In this document: positions 31,641-44,037 of the stretch, one piece after another | How positions within the stretch are numbered: position 1 is the first letter of the stretch | Layout: each line of letters begins with the position of its first letter | From: Zantedeschia hybrid cultivar | Taxonomy: Eukaryota > Streptophyta > Magnoliopsida > Alismatales > Araceae | Reading direction: 5' to 3' | Assembly (NCBI GenBank): GCA_030544215.1 | Contig: JARZZO010000002.1 | Coordinates: forward strand, 29,449,395-29,513,394 | Length of the DNA stretch: 64,000 nucleotides | Translations under genes and position numbers: made by a program | The notes under the pieces: model-generated | Seen by the model: only the letters and a program-made list of their open reading frames with translations | The model's database searches: none | Told to the model about the DNA's origin: nothing

Positions 31641-34600
31641 GATTTATCATTTAATCTGCGAGATGCTACTGTATGATCACCCCAATCCTTTGGCCTTGGT
31701 GCCACTTCCTCCATCCCATTCTCCTCCTATTTATCTCCATTCTTGTTTTATGATTAATTCATCTTTTCTCCAAAAAAAAATGCCAATTTGGCAACTTCCT
31801 TTTCCCAGATCCTCGTTGAGGAAACTTCCTACTTGTCCGATTGTACCCCATCATGCGGGTCATTCGGTCAAGATTCTCTTCTAGATCTACTCTGCCCCTT
31901 CCCTCGCGAGGATTCTCCTGTATTTCCGCATGTATCCTATAATTCTCATCCTTCTTCGTCCTCATTAGGTCAGGATAAGGAGTGTAGTGAAGTTATGGAG
32001 TCTAGTTCTAGGCAGGTTATTCAGGTTATGAAGTCTAGAAAATCTAAGAGTAAACAAATTCCAAATAGATACCTCTAGGATTTAGCATTTAAATGCCTTT
32101 CTTGCTCTATGATCTCTCAACTGTTAGAGAATCCTATTCATATGCCAGAACATTGTGTAGATGATGAGCCAGTCAATGATGGATATGGGGTATATGAATT
32201 GATACACGAAAAAGACCCCATTGTTGAAGATGAGGAAGATGACGAAGACGCGGCTGAGGCATATGCCAGTGGAGTAAAAAGATTCGATGAACCCTCAGCT
32301 TCCGTAGAAGAGCCCACCAAAGAGATCAATCTAGGGACTAAAGACGAACCTAAGGTTGTCCTCATTAGCAAGAATCTTTATGAAATGGATGAGAAGGCAA
32401 TGGTACAAGTTCTTAAGGATTATAAAGACACTTTCGCCTGGAGTTATGAGGATATGCCGGGGTTAGACTCATCACTAGTGGAATACAGGTTGACATTAAA
32501 GGATGGAGCTACCCCGGTTAAAAATAAGTTAAGGCGATTCTACCCACAAATGGCTTTGAAGATGAAGGAAGAGGTCGATAAGTTACATAAAGCCAAATTT
32601 ATTAGAGTTGTTCTCTATCCACAATGGGTGGCCAATATAGTCCCGGTTATGAAGAAAGATGGGAAGGTCAGAATATGTATTGACTTCCGAGATTTGAACC
32701 GGGCGTGTCCTAAGGATGATTTTCCACTGCCTCACATTGATGTACTCATCGATAACACAGCTAGCTATGAAACCCTATCATTTATGGATAGATTTTCAGG
32801 ATATAATCAGATCAAATTGGCAGAAGAAGATCAAGAAAAGACATCATTCACTACACCTTGGGGGACATATTGTTATGTCGTCATGCCTTTTGAATTAAAG
32901 AATGCTGGAGCCACTTATCAAAGGGCTATGATGGTAATATTTCACGACATGATGCATATCGATCTAGAAGTGTATGTGGATGACTTGTTAGTGAAATCTA
33001 AGACTAAGGCTGAGCATGCCAAAGTTTTGGCAAGAGTATTAGAAAGATCAAGAGAATATCAGTTGAAGATGAACCCTAAGAAATGTGTATTCGGGGTATC
33101 CTCAGGCAAATTACTTGGATTCATTGTTAGTAAATGGGAAATTGAGATCGATTCCAACAAGGCAAAGGCTATTAGAGAAATGTCACCTCCCAAGAACTTG
33201 AAAGAGTTAAGAGGATTGATCGGGAGGTTGCAGTTTATTCGTCGATTTGTCTCCCAGCATTCACAAAGGTGTAAGCCGTTCTACGAGCTTACCAAGCCGG
33301 GAGTCAAATTCGATTGGGACGATAAGTGTCAGGAGGCATTTGATGGATTGAAGAATTATTTGGCAAGTCCTCCTGTTTTGAGACAACCATCACCAAACAA
33401 ACCTTTGATTCTATGCATTTATGTCCTGGATGATGCGGTGGGGGCTGTCTTGGCACAAGAGGATGAAGAAGGAAAGAAGAGGGCAGCCTACTATCTCTTT
33501 AAACTTTTCAACCCCGCTAAACAGAGATGTACAGCGATGGAGAAAACATGTGCAACACTTGTATAGGTGGTTCAGAAATTAAAACATTACTTTCTAGCCC
33601 ATGAAGTTCATCTCATCGCTAGAATGAATCCGATCAAGTTTCTCCTTAAGAAATCTTTCCTTACTAATAGGTTAGCACGATGGCAAAGTTTTTTATCTCA
33701 ATTTGATATCACTTACATTCAACAAAAAGCGATCAAAGGCTATGCCATAGCAGAACATCTCGCTCATCATCCTCTTTCTCGTCTTGATCCAGTTCGATCG
33801 GAGTTTCCAGATGAGGAATTGATGTCTATAGACCAAATCAAAGATGACATGTGGACTCTGTATTTTGACGAAGCTCTGAATTCTCATGGAAAGGATATCG
33901 ACATTGTTCTATTATCACCTGAAGGTGTCACCATTCCACAAGCCTTTCAGCTTGACTTTCCAGTCACTAACAATATAGCTGAATACGAGGCACTCCTTGC
34001 TGGCCTCAAGGCTGCTCATCTCCATGGTGCCACCAAACTCAGAATTGTGGATGATAGCCAATTGATTCTTCGCCAGGTGCTAACCAAATATTGGACTCTT
34101 GATCCCAAACTCAAGCCTTATCAATAACTCACTTCTGCTTATGCAAAGCTTTTCACAAAATTGATCTTCATCCATGTTCCTTGAAATCAGAACATCTTAG
34201 CTGACACTCTAGCTTCACTTACATCATCCCTCAATTTTCCAATCAACAGACAATCCGAATCAATCATTGTTCATAGGCGTCTCTCACCCGCCGTGAAAGA
34301 CCCTTCATTTCTTAGAACTAAGGAGAAGCTCTTGAAGAAGGTCAAAGATGAAAATATTGTGGAGAAGAGAGAGATTATGTTAATGGAGCTGTTAAAAGAG
34401 ATGGATAATGAACAGAAATCATGATACTATGAAATTGCTAAATATTGTGAAGATCAATCATATCCTGAGGAAGCCACAACTAAGGAGAAAAGGGCTATCA
34501 GGAGAGTTGCTCAAAGGTACACCCTAGTTGGAGGAGCACTTTATAAAAGAGGTTTTGATGGAGTTCTTTTAAGATGTTTAGACGAAGATGAGCTTTGAAA

Positions 34601-35689
34601 GATCATGGAAGGAACTCATGCTGGAGTTTGTGGTAGCCATGTTAATGGACAAATGTTAGCAAAGAAGATCCTTAGACAAGGATTCTATTGGCCAATCATG
34701 GAAGAAGATTGTGTAGGATATGTCCGTAGGTGTGCCAAGTGTAAACTTCATGCCGATAAGATCCATTCTCCTACATCTTCATTCCATCATGTTTCCTCCC
34801 CATGGCCTTTCTCCATGTGGGCTTTCGATGTCATTGGACCCCTTGGCAATCATGATTTCAGCATTAAGCAGAAGTCCTTCATTCTCACGACAATGGAATA
34901 CTTCACTAAGTGGGCGGAAGCTGAAGCATACACAGAAGTCAAAGCATCAACCGTCTGCAAATTCATCATGAAGAATATCATCACAAGATTTGGAATATCA
35001 AGTACCATCGTCACCGACAATGGACCACAGTTCGTGTCATAAGAACTGAAGGACCTCTGCAACAGGTACAAAATTACATTGCATCATTCGTCTCTATATT
35101 ATCCGCAAGACAATGGCCAAGCAGAGGCAACTAACAAGACTTTGATAAACATCATCAAAAAAACGTGCAAGTCTAATAAATTCACAGACTGGCTAGAAAA
35201 TTTGATTGAGGCTCTATGGGCATACTGAACTTCAATCTGCACACCCACCGGGCAGACTCCTTATTCCTTAACATTTGGAATGGAGGCGGTAGTTCTATAT
35301 GAAATCCTCGTACCGTCATTAAGAATACAATTGAATAAGGAATTTTCTATTGATGAACACCGCTCAGCACTCCTTGCTCAATTGGAACTCTTAGACAAGA
35401 AAAGATGGTCAGCTGCTAATCATCTAAGAGTTTATCAGAATAGATTAGCACGTTTTTATCAAAAGAAAGTCATCGAACGTAACTTCAAAGTTGGTGAACT
35501 GGTCGTCAAAAGAATCTTTGTAAAACCTAGTGGTCCGCGTTCTAAGATCCAACCTAATTGGAAAGGACCTTATGTCATATCACATACTTTTCCTAGTAAC
35601 GGCTACAGCCTAGTTAATGCAGAAGGGTAAGAGTTAACTCACCCCTGGAATGGATTGTATCTTAAGAAATATTACCCTTAGGTTAAAGA
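31641..35689 (+). pseudogene. pol: Pol of Tat copy B, degenerate
   Basis: Order is as in copy A. RT keeps YVDD (about 32970), followed by RNase H, the archaeal-type RNase H (about 33850-34210, where the first motif reads FDEA and GDSQ reads DDSQ), and integrase with its zinc site (34612-34745) and TDNGPQF (about 35017). In-frame stops occur near 32078, 33564, 34125, 34183, 34422, 34596, 35040, 35226 and 35629. Most are explained by C-to-T or G-to-A changes. An A9 run at 31772-31780 marks the frame change. The remnant cannot encode active enzymes. Confidence 0.9.
31772..31780 (+). other. A9 run at the gag-protease / pol frame change, copy B
   Basis: It corresponds to the A8 run of copy A and leaves pol in the +2 frame relative to the upstream frame. 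Confidence 0.5.
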
Positions 35690-37043
35690 GTGGATCAGCA
35701 TGGTGCAAAGACCAGTGAAATCAGAAAATTTAGAAACTCAAATTCTCTTATCAGTCTGGATAATTTAATTCAAACACATTACTACACATAAGGACACGTT
35801 TGATTCGTGTGTAACAAAAGATGTGAAGTCCGAAGGAATACCGAAAGCTTGACTAAGGGTGTAAAGTGCAAATCATTCGTTTAAAACAAAAATTATGTTT
35901 TTACTCTCGGCCACGATGTCGGAACGAGGCTTAGAATAGACTACCAAAAATACCCGCTATCTTAGTAGGAGGCCATCATAAAAAAAAGGGGAAGATCCGT
36001 CTCATGAAAAGAAAAGCAAAAGTAAAAGGCAAAAAGCCAAATATCAAATCAAAGGTCATTACATTACAAACGTTACACCAAGGTCATGAAATCAAATGAA
36101 AAGGGAACGCAAGGTCGATAAATACCCCGAAAAGAAAATGACCGAACCCCAACGGATATTAGGGTAAGAAAGGAACATCTTTTTGGGTCTCCGGAACCGT
36201 CTCGTGGGCTTTCTAAATCAATTCTTCCTTTTTTTCTAAAGAGGCGTACTCCAAACTTAAGGAACTGCCTAGATTGACTAAGGATCAAATCATCAAATGG
36301 GATCACGAATGGAAACACAAGTTCAAGCACGGTGGGTCTAAGTTAGATTATTGAAGAACAATTTGGGAATTAAGTTAATAGATGAATATGTTCTTTTGAT
36401 CTGAGTACCATGCTGGTTTTTTAGTTTGCATATTATCTCAAAATCCAAAAAAAAATAGATATTTCAAAATTAAAAAAAAATACATATTTCAAAATTCAAA
36501 AAAACATAGATATTTCAAAATAAAAAAAAAGTACATATTTCAAAATCCAAAAAAAAATACATATTTCAAAATCCAAAAAAAGTACATATCTCAAAATCCA
36601 AAAATAGTACATATTTCAAAATCCAAAAAAAGTACATAGCTCAAAATCCAAAAAAATATATATGTTCCAAAACCTAAACAAAATGAATATTTCAAAAAAA
36701 TCAAAAATATGCTTGTAACATTTGGTATGCTTCATTCCTTTATTTTTAGCGAGCATTTGCATGCTTGTATGTTGCATCTTACTCCGTTATTTTCTTCAGT
36801 TCAATTATTATTACCTTTGTTAATAAAGGCTATGCCCCTTTACCCTTCCAACAGAAAAGGATCAATTACTCGGTTACTTAACTGGGCAAGAGGCTAAGCC
36901 TAAATAGATACTTAACCTGTTTGTTAAGTAATGTACAGGACATAGGTCAAACACATGAGACACAAAGCTGAAGGCAAAATTTCATATATATATCAAAGGT
37001 GTTTTTGTACAAGAGTCACAAAAGAAAAATACATAAGCAGGCC
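35690..37043. other. Noncoding region between pol and the antisense PMD gene, copy B
   Basis: Inverted counterpart of 1539-2817. The A-rich minisatellite lies at 36430-36700. A duplicated pol stop context and the homologous 3' sequences around 35880-36360 show that it belongs to the original element. No reading frame is shared by the two copies. Confidence 0.65.
36430..36700. repeat. A-rich minisatellite (CAAAATCC, A-run, TACATATTT units)
   Basis: About ten irregular units of 20-32 bp. It is the reverse-complement equivalent of the array at 1930-2150. Confidence 0.85.
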
Positions 37044-39903
37044 TCAGGGCTGACTCTCCTCGGCGCCCTCATATTGGCTCGTCGCTTCATCAGGCCCCTC
37101 TGGCCCACGAGTCGGAGGCGGTGGCGGTCCCATAGCGCTCAGCCCTGCTTGGCCAGAAGATATAGCAATGCTGGCCGTAAAGGCGCTCGCTTGACCCCGA
37201 TCCAGCGCTCGCTGCCGCGCACGCTGGTACTGCGCCTTGATACTCTAGCGCTCGTGCTCCGCTACCGAAAGTCAGCCCTAGAGACTCTCCATCCGAACCC
37301 GATCTCGGTCCCTCTCCTCAGTCAGAATCTCCAGGCGAACTTGGAGTCGTGCAACGTCACCGGTGGAGAGACGCGCCACCTGAGCCTCTAACTCGGCAAT
37401 GCGAGTGGCTGAAGCTCGAGCTTGTGCCAACTTTGCATCCCTCTGCTCGAGAGCTTGCTAAAGCTCATGAACCTACAACAGGAATTTTCACAATCAGATC
37501 AATCAATTCAAGTTCAAGCAAATACGTTGTGTGAGGGTTGAAGACTTACTCGGGCCGTTGCATCCTCCTCAGCCTGGGAGGCCCGGCAGATGGCAGAAGC
37601 AAGCTGACCTCGAAGGTCAGCCAAGGCAGCCTCATGAGCAGCAGACGGCTCTAAGGATGATGAAGCCCCATGTGAAGGGGGAGTCGCCTGGGTGTAGACA
37701 GCTCGCTGCACCAAAAGACAACCGTCAGTAGCTAATTGTCAAATTAATTAATTAAAACATTCATTCATAAGCATGCATACATACCAAGTCAAAAAGTTCC
37801 TTCTGAACCTATTCCAACTGGGCCTCCGCATCATGTAGGCGGGATCGGAGTTCGACGATGACCGCGTCTCGCACATCCTGCATACCATCCATGCACACAT
37901 TCATTTACAAACATAAATAAAGGTAATAATAAAATGAAAGAAGCATAAATGCATACTTACATCGAGTAGACGAAGGAGCCGCAACTGGTCGGCGTAGTGG
38001 ACCCGGTACTGCTGGAGGTAGGCATCGTTACTCTCCGCATGGGACTCCACGCGTACACCCTGACGGTGCTAGTCCTCGTACTGCTCCGGAAACTTGGCAC
38101 GCCAATCTGTGATGGCTTGTTTCCTCCTCATTCTCCTTCCGACACCCTCCGGGACCTCCTCATCAATCCATTCTTGATGGAGGCCCAATGTCTTCATCAC
38201 GAGCCGGAGACAGAGGGGCTTGATCTCGTTGAAGCAATGCACCCACATCTGCCTCCCGAACCTCCTCCGGCCAGCCGTCACCCACGACTGGCCCTCCTCG
38301 CCCATACCCATATACGGGCGCCAGATTACCTGCATATAGGTTAGATGTATTTATATAAGTAAATTGCATTTAATAAATGAAACATTGTATTTAATAAATA
38401 AAACTGAATAAATTAAAGACTTACCAGGAGCTCTGGATAGTCGAAGAATTGACGGCAGAGGGCCGTCAATTGATGGTGCTGCGGGGCCGTGTCCACTATT
38501 GGCTGCCAATGACAGGCCAACGAGACGACACCCGGTCGTACAATCCTCGCTCAGCTGAGCGGGAAGTAATAATGGCTCCACACCTGCATACATGGACATA
38601 TAGGTTAGAAATCATCGTATCATATTACATTTCATTACATAAATAAATAATTAAATAACTTATACCTGAAGAAACGGCGAGAAGCCACTGACGATGGTCT
38701 CACGGTCCGGCGTGACCGCAGAGAGATCAGCAAACAGGTGGGCCAGGAGGGCCGTACCCCATGCATACTCATGCAGACTCTCTAAATCATCTAGAAGAAA
38801 AAGGAATCTACAGTGGATATGGTCGCCCTTCGTACCGAAGAGCAATCAACCAAAAAAGAAGACAAGAAAAACCCTAAGCTGTCTATCTACCTCCTCTACC
38901 CGACTCGGGTCTCTACAGTATACAACAGCAGAGGACTCAGCTAGCCTACCCCTAAACTCCTCCCGGGTCTCATCAGACCGACGCCAGGGCACTGCTAAAC
39001 CTAAAGCAGCCTCTACCTCCACTCTAGGGACCGTCCTAGACTCCCTGTCTAGGCTAGACACCTCTATACCTAATAGGGCTTCAGCTAATCCTCGGTAATC
39101 ATGGTAAGTCACCCCGCTCACTGATCTACCCTCTACTATGAGGCCAGTGATCCTGGCCACATCCTCAAGACTTGGGACCATGTGGCCCCAGGGCATTAAG
39201 AATGCCCGACTCTCTGCATGCCAAAGTCCCCTGAGCGCTTGTAGTAGTATCAGATCGAGCCAAAATGGCTCGATGTCCAGAATCTCTCCAAACCCCATCC
39301 GGCGCAGCCGCGCCTTCTGGAAGTTCGGGAGTCCTCTATAGGCCCCTACCACTAAGTCCCATGAGATGCGAGCCCTCATCCTCCCCTGCAAATAAAAACA
39401 AGAAGATTTCATCAGTTAATGGACTTAATAAATCAATGAAATATTATGTTTAAAATGCGTCGAGCTATGTGGACGCCCATTGAAAGGCGTCCACAAGCTT
39501 TGACGCCATTTAAAACATATTTTCTGATCTATTTAAAAATTCAATTTCACTTTGAATGACGTCGGACCATGGAGACGCCTTTCGAAAGGCGTCACCTGGT
39601 CTAGACGCCGTTCAAAGCAGATTTCAGACTTTTTGAAAAAAGTCCCTTTCTCCCCTCTTCCCTCATTCCATTTCATCAAAAATTCACATCCCACAGAGAG
39701 CTTACCAGGTGAAGGGCTTCTTCTTCTTCTTCTTCTCCTCCTTCAATCATCGCCGGGGGAAGAACTTCTTCTAGAATCGCCACCGCCGCCTCCAAGGCCA
39801 TAGCCTCCTCGGGAGGGACTGTCGTGGGCTCCTCCACTCTCCTTGTCACATGTGTGGCACGACGGCGTTTGTCGGTTCCCCTCGAACCTTCACCTTGATC
39901 CAT
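37044..39903 (-). pseudogene. Antisense PMD gene of copy B, seven exons, decayed
   Basis: Exons read 39903-39706, 39385-38666, 38583-38425, 38331-37961, 37877-37785, 37705-37550 and 37472-37044, with GT-AG introns. The last five correspond to the five seen in copy A. Exon 1 starts MDQGEGSRGTDKRRR, a basic, possibly nuclear-targeting start, then an acidic run. Exon 2 holds the PMD core (MGFGEILDIEPFWLDLILLQ, PWGHMVPSLEDVARITGL). Decay: a TGA near 38843, a TGA in exon 3 at the place of AGA in copy A, and exon 4 is 371 nt instead of 369, a frameshift. The encoded family is transposase-derived; its role in the element is unknown. It lies antisense between pol and the second antisense gene. Confidence 0.85.
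39457..39608. repeat. Four dyads inside intron 1 of the antisense PMD gene
   Basis: Cores lie at 39457-39476, 39487-39506, 39559-39578 and 39589-39608, arranged as two pairs about 10 bp apart, each with a 10-nt centre. Confidence 0.88.
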
Positions 39904-40848
39904 GAGTATAGAAGAGGGAGTTTGAGGGAAAGGGAGGTGGAGCTCGGAGAGAACTTGGAGAAGAGAGAAAGAGATGGGGGTAGCCGAAAGCAAGAGAGGT
40001 GGCCGGCAGTGAGGAAGGTTGCCGGAAACGGAGGAAGGTCGCCAGAAGAGGAGAAAGGAGGGATCGCCGGAGACAGTAAGAAACTTAGGAGAATGAGGAA
40101 GAAAGAGGCGCCTTCGTGGCTTCTGTTTGGAAAAGTTAAATCGCGTCGAGGTACAGCGACGCCATTCAAGGCAATAAACTGAGGCGGTAAGGCAGGGGTT
40201 TGAAATTGAGTAAACGGCGTCTTTACAGCACGACGCGTTTCAGGTTAAACCGTCAATTTTGGTCAAAGCCGTACAAGGCATAATGATTAAACGCGTCCAT
40301 GTCACATGACGCGTTTCAGTGGATTAATCACAGAATTAATGGCGGAATTTTGTGGAAAAGTAAGAGAGAGAATTGAAAAGCGTCTACAACTGTGGACGCG
40401 TTTTAGGCATAATTCGGGATCTTAAGGATTAATCTCTGATTTTTGGAAAATGATTTTTGAATGAAAAGGGTCTACATATATAGACGTGTTTTTAGTATAA
40501 TTAGGGATTTTAAGGAATAAATCTTTGATTTTTGGAAAATGAATTATGGTTGAAAGGCGTCTTTCTGACTGGACGCGTTTTACATTAAGTAAACCCGAAT
40601 TGTCATGTTTTAAGGAAAAATCAAGTTTTTATTTAGAGAAAAATCTTGGACAAGTCACAGAAGATTAAGGATGAATTTCGAAGCATAAAGTAACAATTCT
40701 TTATTGGAAATAAATTCTTAATTACATAAAAAAGAAAAATAAAAGAGAGCTTTTAAGGAAGGATTTTCTGAAGTCCCATTATATATGGATATGATAATCC
40801 TCTATTTGTTTTTTGAAAGGATTTTACACGATGATTGAAGATAATATT
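39904..40848. promoter_or_regulatory. Upstream region of the antisense PMD gene with six dyads
   Basis: Six dyads have cores at 40143-40162, 40217-40236, 40293-40312, 40380-40399, 40468-40487 and 40557-40576, spaced about 75-90 bp apart. Between them and the PMD start codon is a leader that is CT-rich on the minus strand (about 39910-40135), with no clear TATA box. The layout suggests an upstream regulatory array for the PMD gene. It could equally be the spacer after the DUF7745-like gene that ends at 40849. Confidence 0.55.
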
Positions 40849-41970
40849 CTATAATGTAACTATAAGTTCAGTGGCTTCAAAGTCTTCATCGGATTCCAAG
40901 GCACGCTTCTTGAATGGAGATGTATGGGAAAACTCAGGAAATTCATAACGAGGCAGGCTGAGTTGAATATGACATCGATAAGAGTTGTACAGAACGAATT
41001 CAGTAGTCCCGATCAGTTTAAGCTCTGCACCAGCTACACGGCGTACTCGAATTGGTTTTCCTATCAAAGCAAGTGGTGAAGAGTCGAATCCATATGAAGG
41101 CATTGTCCTCAGATAAGCTCACTAATCAGCTCGAGTCTTGAGTCTGGGCACTCGATTGATCATCCTCTCATTGAATTTCACAATGTTAGAAATATGGAAG
41201 ATAGGGCTATTTTGATAAATTTGAGACTGTCTTGCAGAATTTCTAGTGTGATATTCAAACTTGAAGTGCAACTCAACCCACAGAGCGAAGAGAAGCATAC
41301 AACCATAGGGAGGCTGACCTGTAGATGCTACAGCATGCCCACTATAGAGATAAACTAGAATCGGTGTGCCGATCTGTCTTCCCTCAAAGATTTCGAAGAT
41401 TGCGCTAACTTGATCATCTTCTAGTATGTTGTCTTAGGCAGGAAAGAATAAAGCTCCAGCTAGGCACGTGGTGAATGCTTTCATCACGTTCTCAGTGTCA
41501 TCCTCTCTAAGATCTTCAATCTCGTATAAAGTCTACTCTACTAGCTTTGCAAGGTTGATTCCTTTCTTGGTGAGGCATCATTTAACTTCTTTTAGATCCT
41601 TCATGATCTTCATCAACAATTGTTGACCTGTGATCTTTTCTAACATCAGAGCCATCTTATTCTGGATCACTTCATTATTGTTCAACTTCATTTTAGGAAG
41701 ACCCAATAGGAGTTCGGCCTCTTCTAGAAGAATAGTGCATTCAAATTCAGGAAAAATAAAAATATGGGTTTGTGGATGCCACAATTCAATCAAAGCACCC
41801 ATAGCCGCCCAATCCACGTTTGAACTCTTGTAATGCTTTGCATGGACTACTAGACCTTGGATGTTCCACTTGGAAACAAAGGATTGTATGGAAATAGTAA
41901 TACTTTTAGCAAGCTTACGAATCCAAGGAAGAGATGTAATTTTTTTTGGGCCGGGAAACAAAGGATATGC
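40849..41970 (-). pseudogene. Second antisense gene of copy B, DUF7745/PMD-like, decayed
   Basis: One minus-strand frame runs from 41970 to 40849 with stops near 41580, 41525, 41435 and 41120. Residues in the first part (DWAAMGALIELWHPQTHIF, FPEFECTILLEEAELLLGLP) match the N-terminal pattern of DUF7745-type plant proteins, which are relatives of the plant mobile domain. A later part (ALFFPA, IFEGRQIGTPILVYLYSGH) fits the C-terminal half of that fold. A CTTTTAG acceptor just before 41970 implies an upstream exon; a candidate short exon begins with an ATG near 42140. Function is unknown. In copy A the equivalent would lie beyond the left edge. Confidence 0.65.
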
Positions 41971-42284
41971 CTAAAAGAATAAAGAAGAATAGTTGCTATG
42001 AAGAACTTGAAGAACATGGAAGAAAAAGAAAATTGAAGAAGAATGATTGAAGGAAGAAAAGATTTAACTTTCTTAGAAGTTAGGATCTCTCCCACTTAGA
42101 TGATCCTTCACGTCGGAGAGCTTCTCGAGCGTCTTCTTCATCCTCTTACTTGAAGAATCTATCTCGTTCTTGAGCTTCTTCTTTTTGAAATCTTGAAAAC
42201 CTTGAAAATCCTTGAACTTTGGAGAAAACCTCTTGCTTTGATCTCTAGATTGTGTTAGGGTTGTCTTAATACAAGTTAATGAAG

Positions 42285-42294
42285 TCTATATAGA
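42285..42294 (-). promoter_or_regulatory. TATA-like box upstream of the DUF7745-like antisense gene
   Basis: TCTATATAGA is self-complementary, so strand is set by context. It lies about 100-170 bp from two dyads, as in the LTR promoters. Confidence 0.4.
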
Positions 42295-42401
42295 GAGAAT
42301 TGTGATTTTAGGAAGTATTTTCCGGATTGGAGAAGGGATGAGCATGGAAAGAGTTGGAATCCAGATTGAACACAGTCAGGACCTGTTTCTGCGACTGAAA
42401 G

Positions 42402-42459
42402 ACGTCGTTGAATAGCGACGTATTTTGTTCATGTTAATGGCGTCGGCGCGACACGATGC
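42402..42459. repeat. Two dyads upstream of the DUF7745-like gene
   Basis: Cores lie at 42402-42421 (ACGTC/GACGT) and 42440-42459 (GCGTC/GATGC), both with a 10-nt centre. Confidence 0.75.
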
Positions 42460-43213
42460 GTTTCAGGGTTTTCTGTTATTTGTCCGAAAAGCTATGTTTA
42501 TCTAAATTTTAATGCATTTGATTGAAGTTACTAACGATTTCTGAGTACGGGAAAATCCAAAAGAAGTGACTGCATAGATGAAAATTTCAAGAAGATCCCA
42601 TTGTGGGAGTTTATGAGTCTCGACCGTGGCTAAAAAGACGGTTATCTCTATTCCTTGTACTCTTTCATACAATTGATTTGCATTAGCATTACTATATGAT
42701 TAAATATTTATTAGAGTATATCAAGGACTTTATGATTTTGATGAAACTAGAATTTGAGTTCCCCTTTAACAAAAACAATGATAATTCCAGAGAATTCTTA
42801 ATCGCACGGATTGGCCGTTGGATTGTTAATTAGTGAGGACGATGGTTCCACTTTTGTGAAATGGTGCGTGGATAAACGAGCTTCGACTTAGCACTAAATT
42901 GCAAGAATTGGTATCTTGACTCATTAATGACAATTTAACAATATTATCCTTGATTAATTTATATTTTATTTGATTTTATATTTTCTTTTAGCCCAGCATA
43001 CATCATATAGGACTTTGATATCATTGTTATAAGAATTAATTATTGATTAAGTTTTAGACCATTGATCAAATAATTCCCAACATGATATGAAATATTCCAT
43101 TCTGAATTAAGTATCTTGATTATCTTTGAGGTTCGCTTGAAGGTATCCTCGAAATTCTATCATTTCTTGGATTCTTTATCCTAAATATTCTTTTTTTTTT
43201 TTTTAAATCCATC

Positions 43214-43354
43214 ATGGTTGCAGCACGTCTACATTGGCTGCAAATCGTTCCCTATGATGAAACCTGCAAGGTTTGTGACCTAGGGTACTTCCCAATTGTG
43301 GAAGTTGATCGACTTTATTTTATTTCCTTGTCTATTTCATCCAGACATGATTGA
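43214..43354 (+). CDS. Small ORF near the 3' LTR of copy B, unknown
   Basis: 46 codons, MVAARLHW to SSRHD, with the block DETCKVCDLGYFPI. Copy C has a 45-codon equivalent at 45031-45168 with the same start, end and CxxC pair. Most differences outside the central block change the amino acid, so it may be only DNA homology. I do not recognise it. Confidence 0.25.
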   Translation: MVAARLHWLQIVPYDETCKVCDLGYFPIVEVDRLYFISLSISSRHD

Positions 43355-43723
43355 TTTCTTTGATTTCTTCAAGTTATCTTCATTGATAATCTTGAGAAAA
43401 ATTCCAAACATGTGATGTTGAGAGCGTGTTTCATCACACCTTGGCATCACCTTTTCAGTACGTTCCATTTCATTTCACTCCCTTGCAAAGACAATGCCAA
43501 GGTGAGGCAGCTGTAGACAAACTAATTTTGACATCATTTTGAGTAAATTTCATGTCATATAATAATGCCTCAAAATGGTCTGATATTTAATCATTAATTA
43601 ATTTTTATTAATCTTTCTGAATTAATTGTCTAAATGACATCGGTCAAACAGACATAATTTAAGTTTATTAAAGAAATTCGTTTTAACTCAGATTTTTAAT
43701 TAAATATGAAAAGATTATAAAAG

Positions 43724-43911
43724 ACGTCGATATGTAAAGACGTCATTTAGGGTTTTAGTCTTATTTTGATTTTTAATCTGATTTTTAATTAATTTGTTAA
43801 TAAGCTAAAAGACGTCTTCCATGCACGACGCTATTTAGGTTTCTTAAATTGATTCTTCCCGATGTTTATCCTTATCTTAATTAAGCTAAAAGACGTCTCC
43901 CAAGGCAACGT
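43724..43911. repeat. Three dyads in the 3' LTR of copy B
   Basis: They are the partners of 14124-14320. The first two centres are identical to those in the 5' LTR; the third has lost one base. The first right arm here is GACGT against TACGC in the 5' LTR. Confidence 0.85.
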
Positions 43912-44028
43912 GTTTTAGTTAATTACAGATAATGATGAATCAGGTTGTGTGTATCTATTTTTTGGTTGGATTGACTTCAAACTCCTTCATGTTAATCTGT
44001 ACGTAACCGCGGATGCGCGAACTTAAGC

Positions 44029-44037
44029 CTATAAATA
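44029..44037 (+). promoter_or_regulatory. TATA box in the 3' LTR of copy B
   Basis: CTATAAATA in the same context as 14438-14446. Confidence 0.7.

Larger units (their letters stand above)
41971..43512. other. Upstream region of the DUF7745-like gene and 3' noncoding region of copy B
   Basis: The minus strand carries the probable promoter and first exon of the antisense gene (TATA-like at 42285-42294, dyads at 42402-42459). The plus strand carries the 3' untranslated region, whose 42820-43500 part matches copy C, and the purine-rich AAGGTGAGG before the 3' LTR. A 46-codon ORF lies at 43214-43354. Confidence 0.6.

Noticed and set aside
41578..41961. A start codon at 41961 for the DUF7745-like gene
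   Set aside because: The codon there is TTG, and a splice acceptor lies just upstream at 41971, so the sequence is more likely an internal exon.
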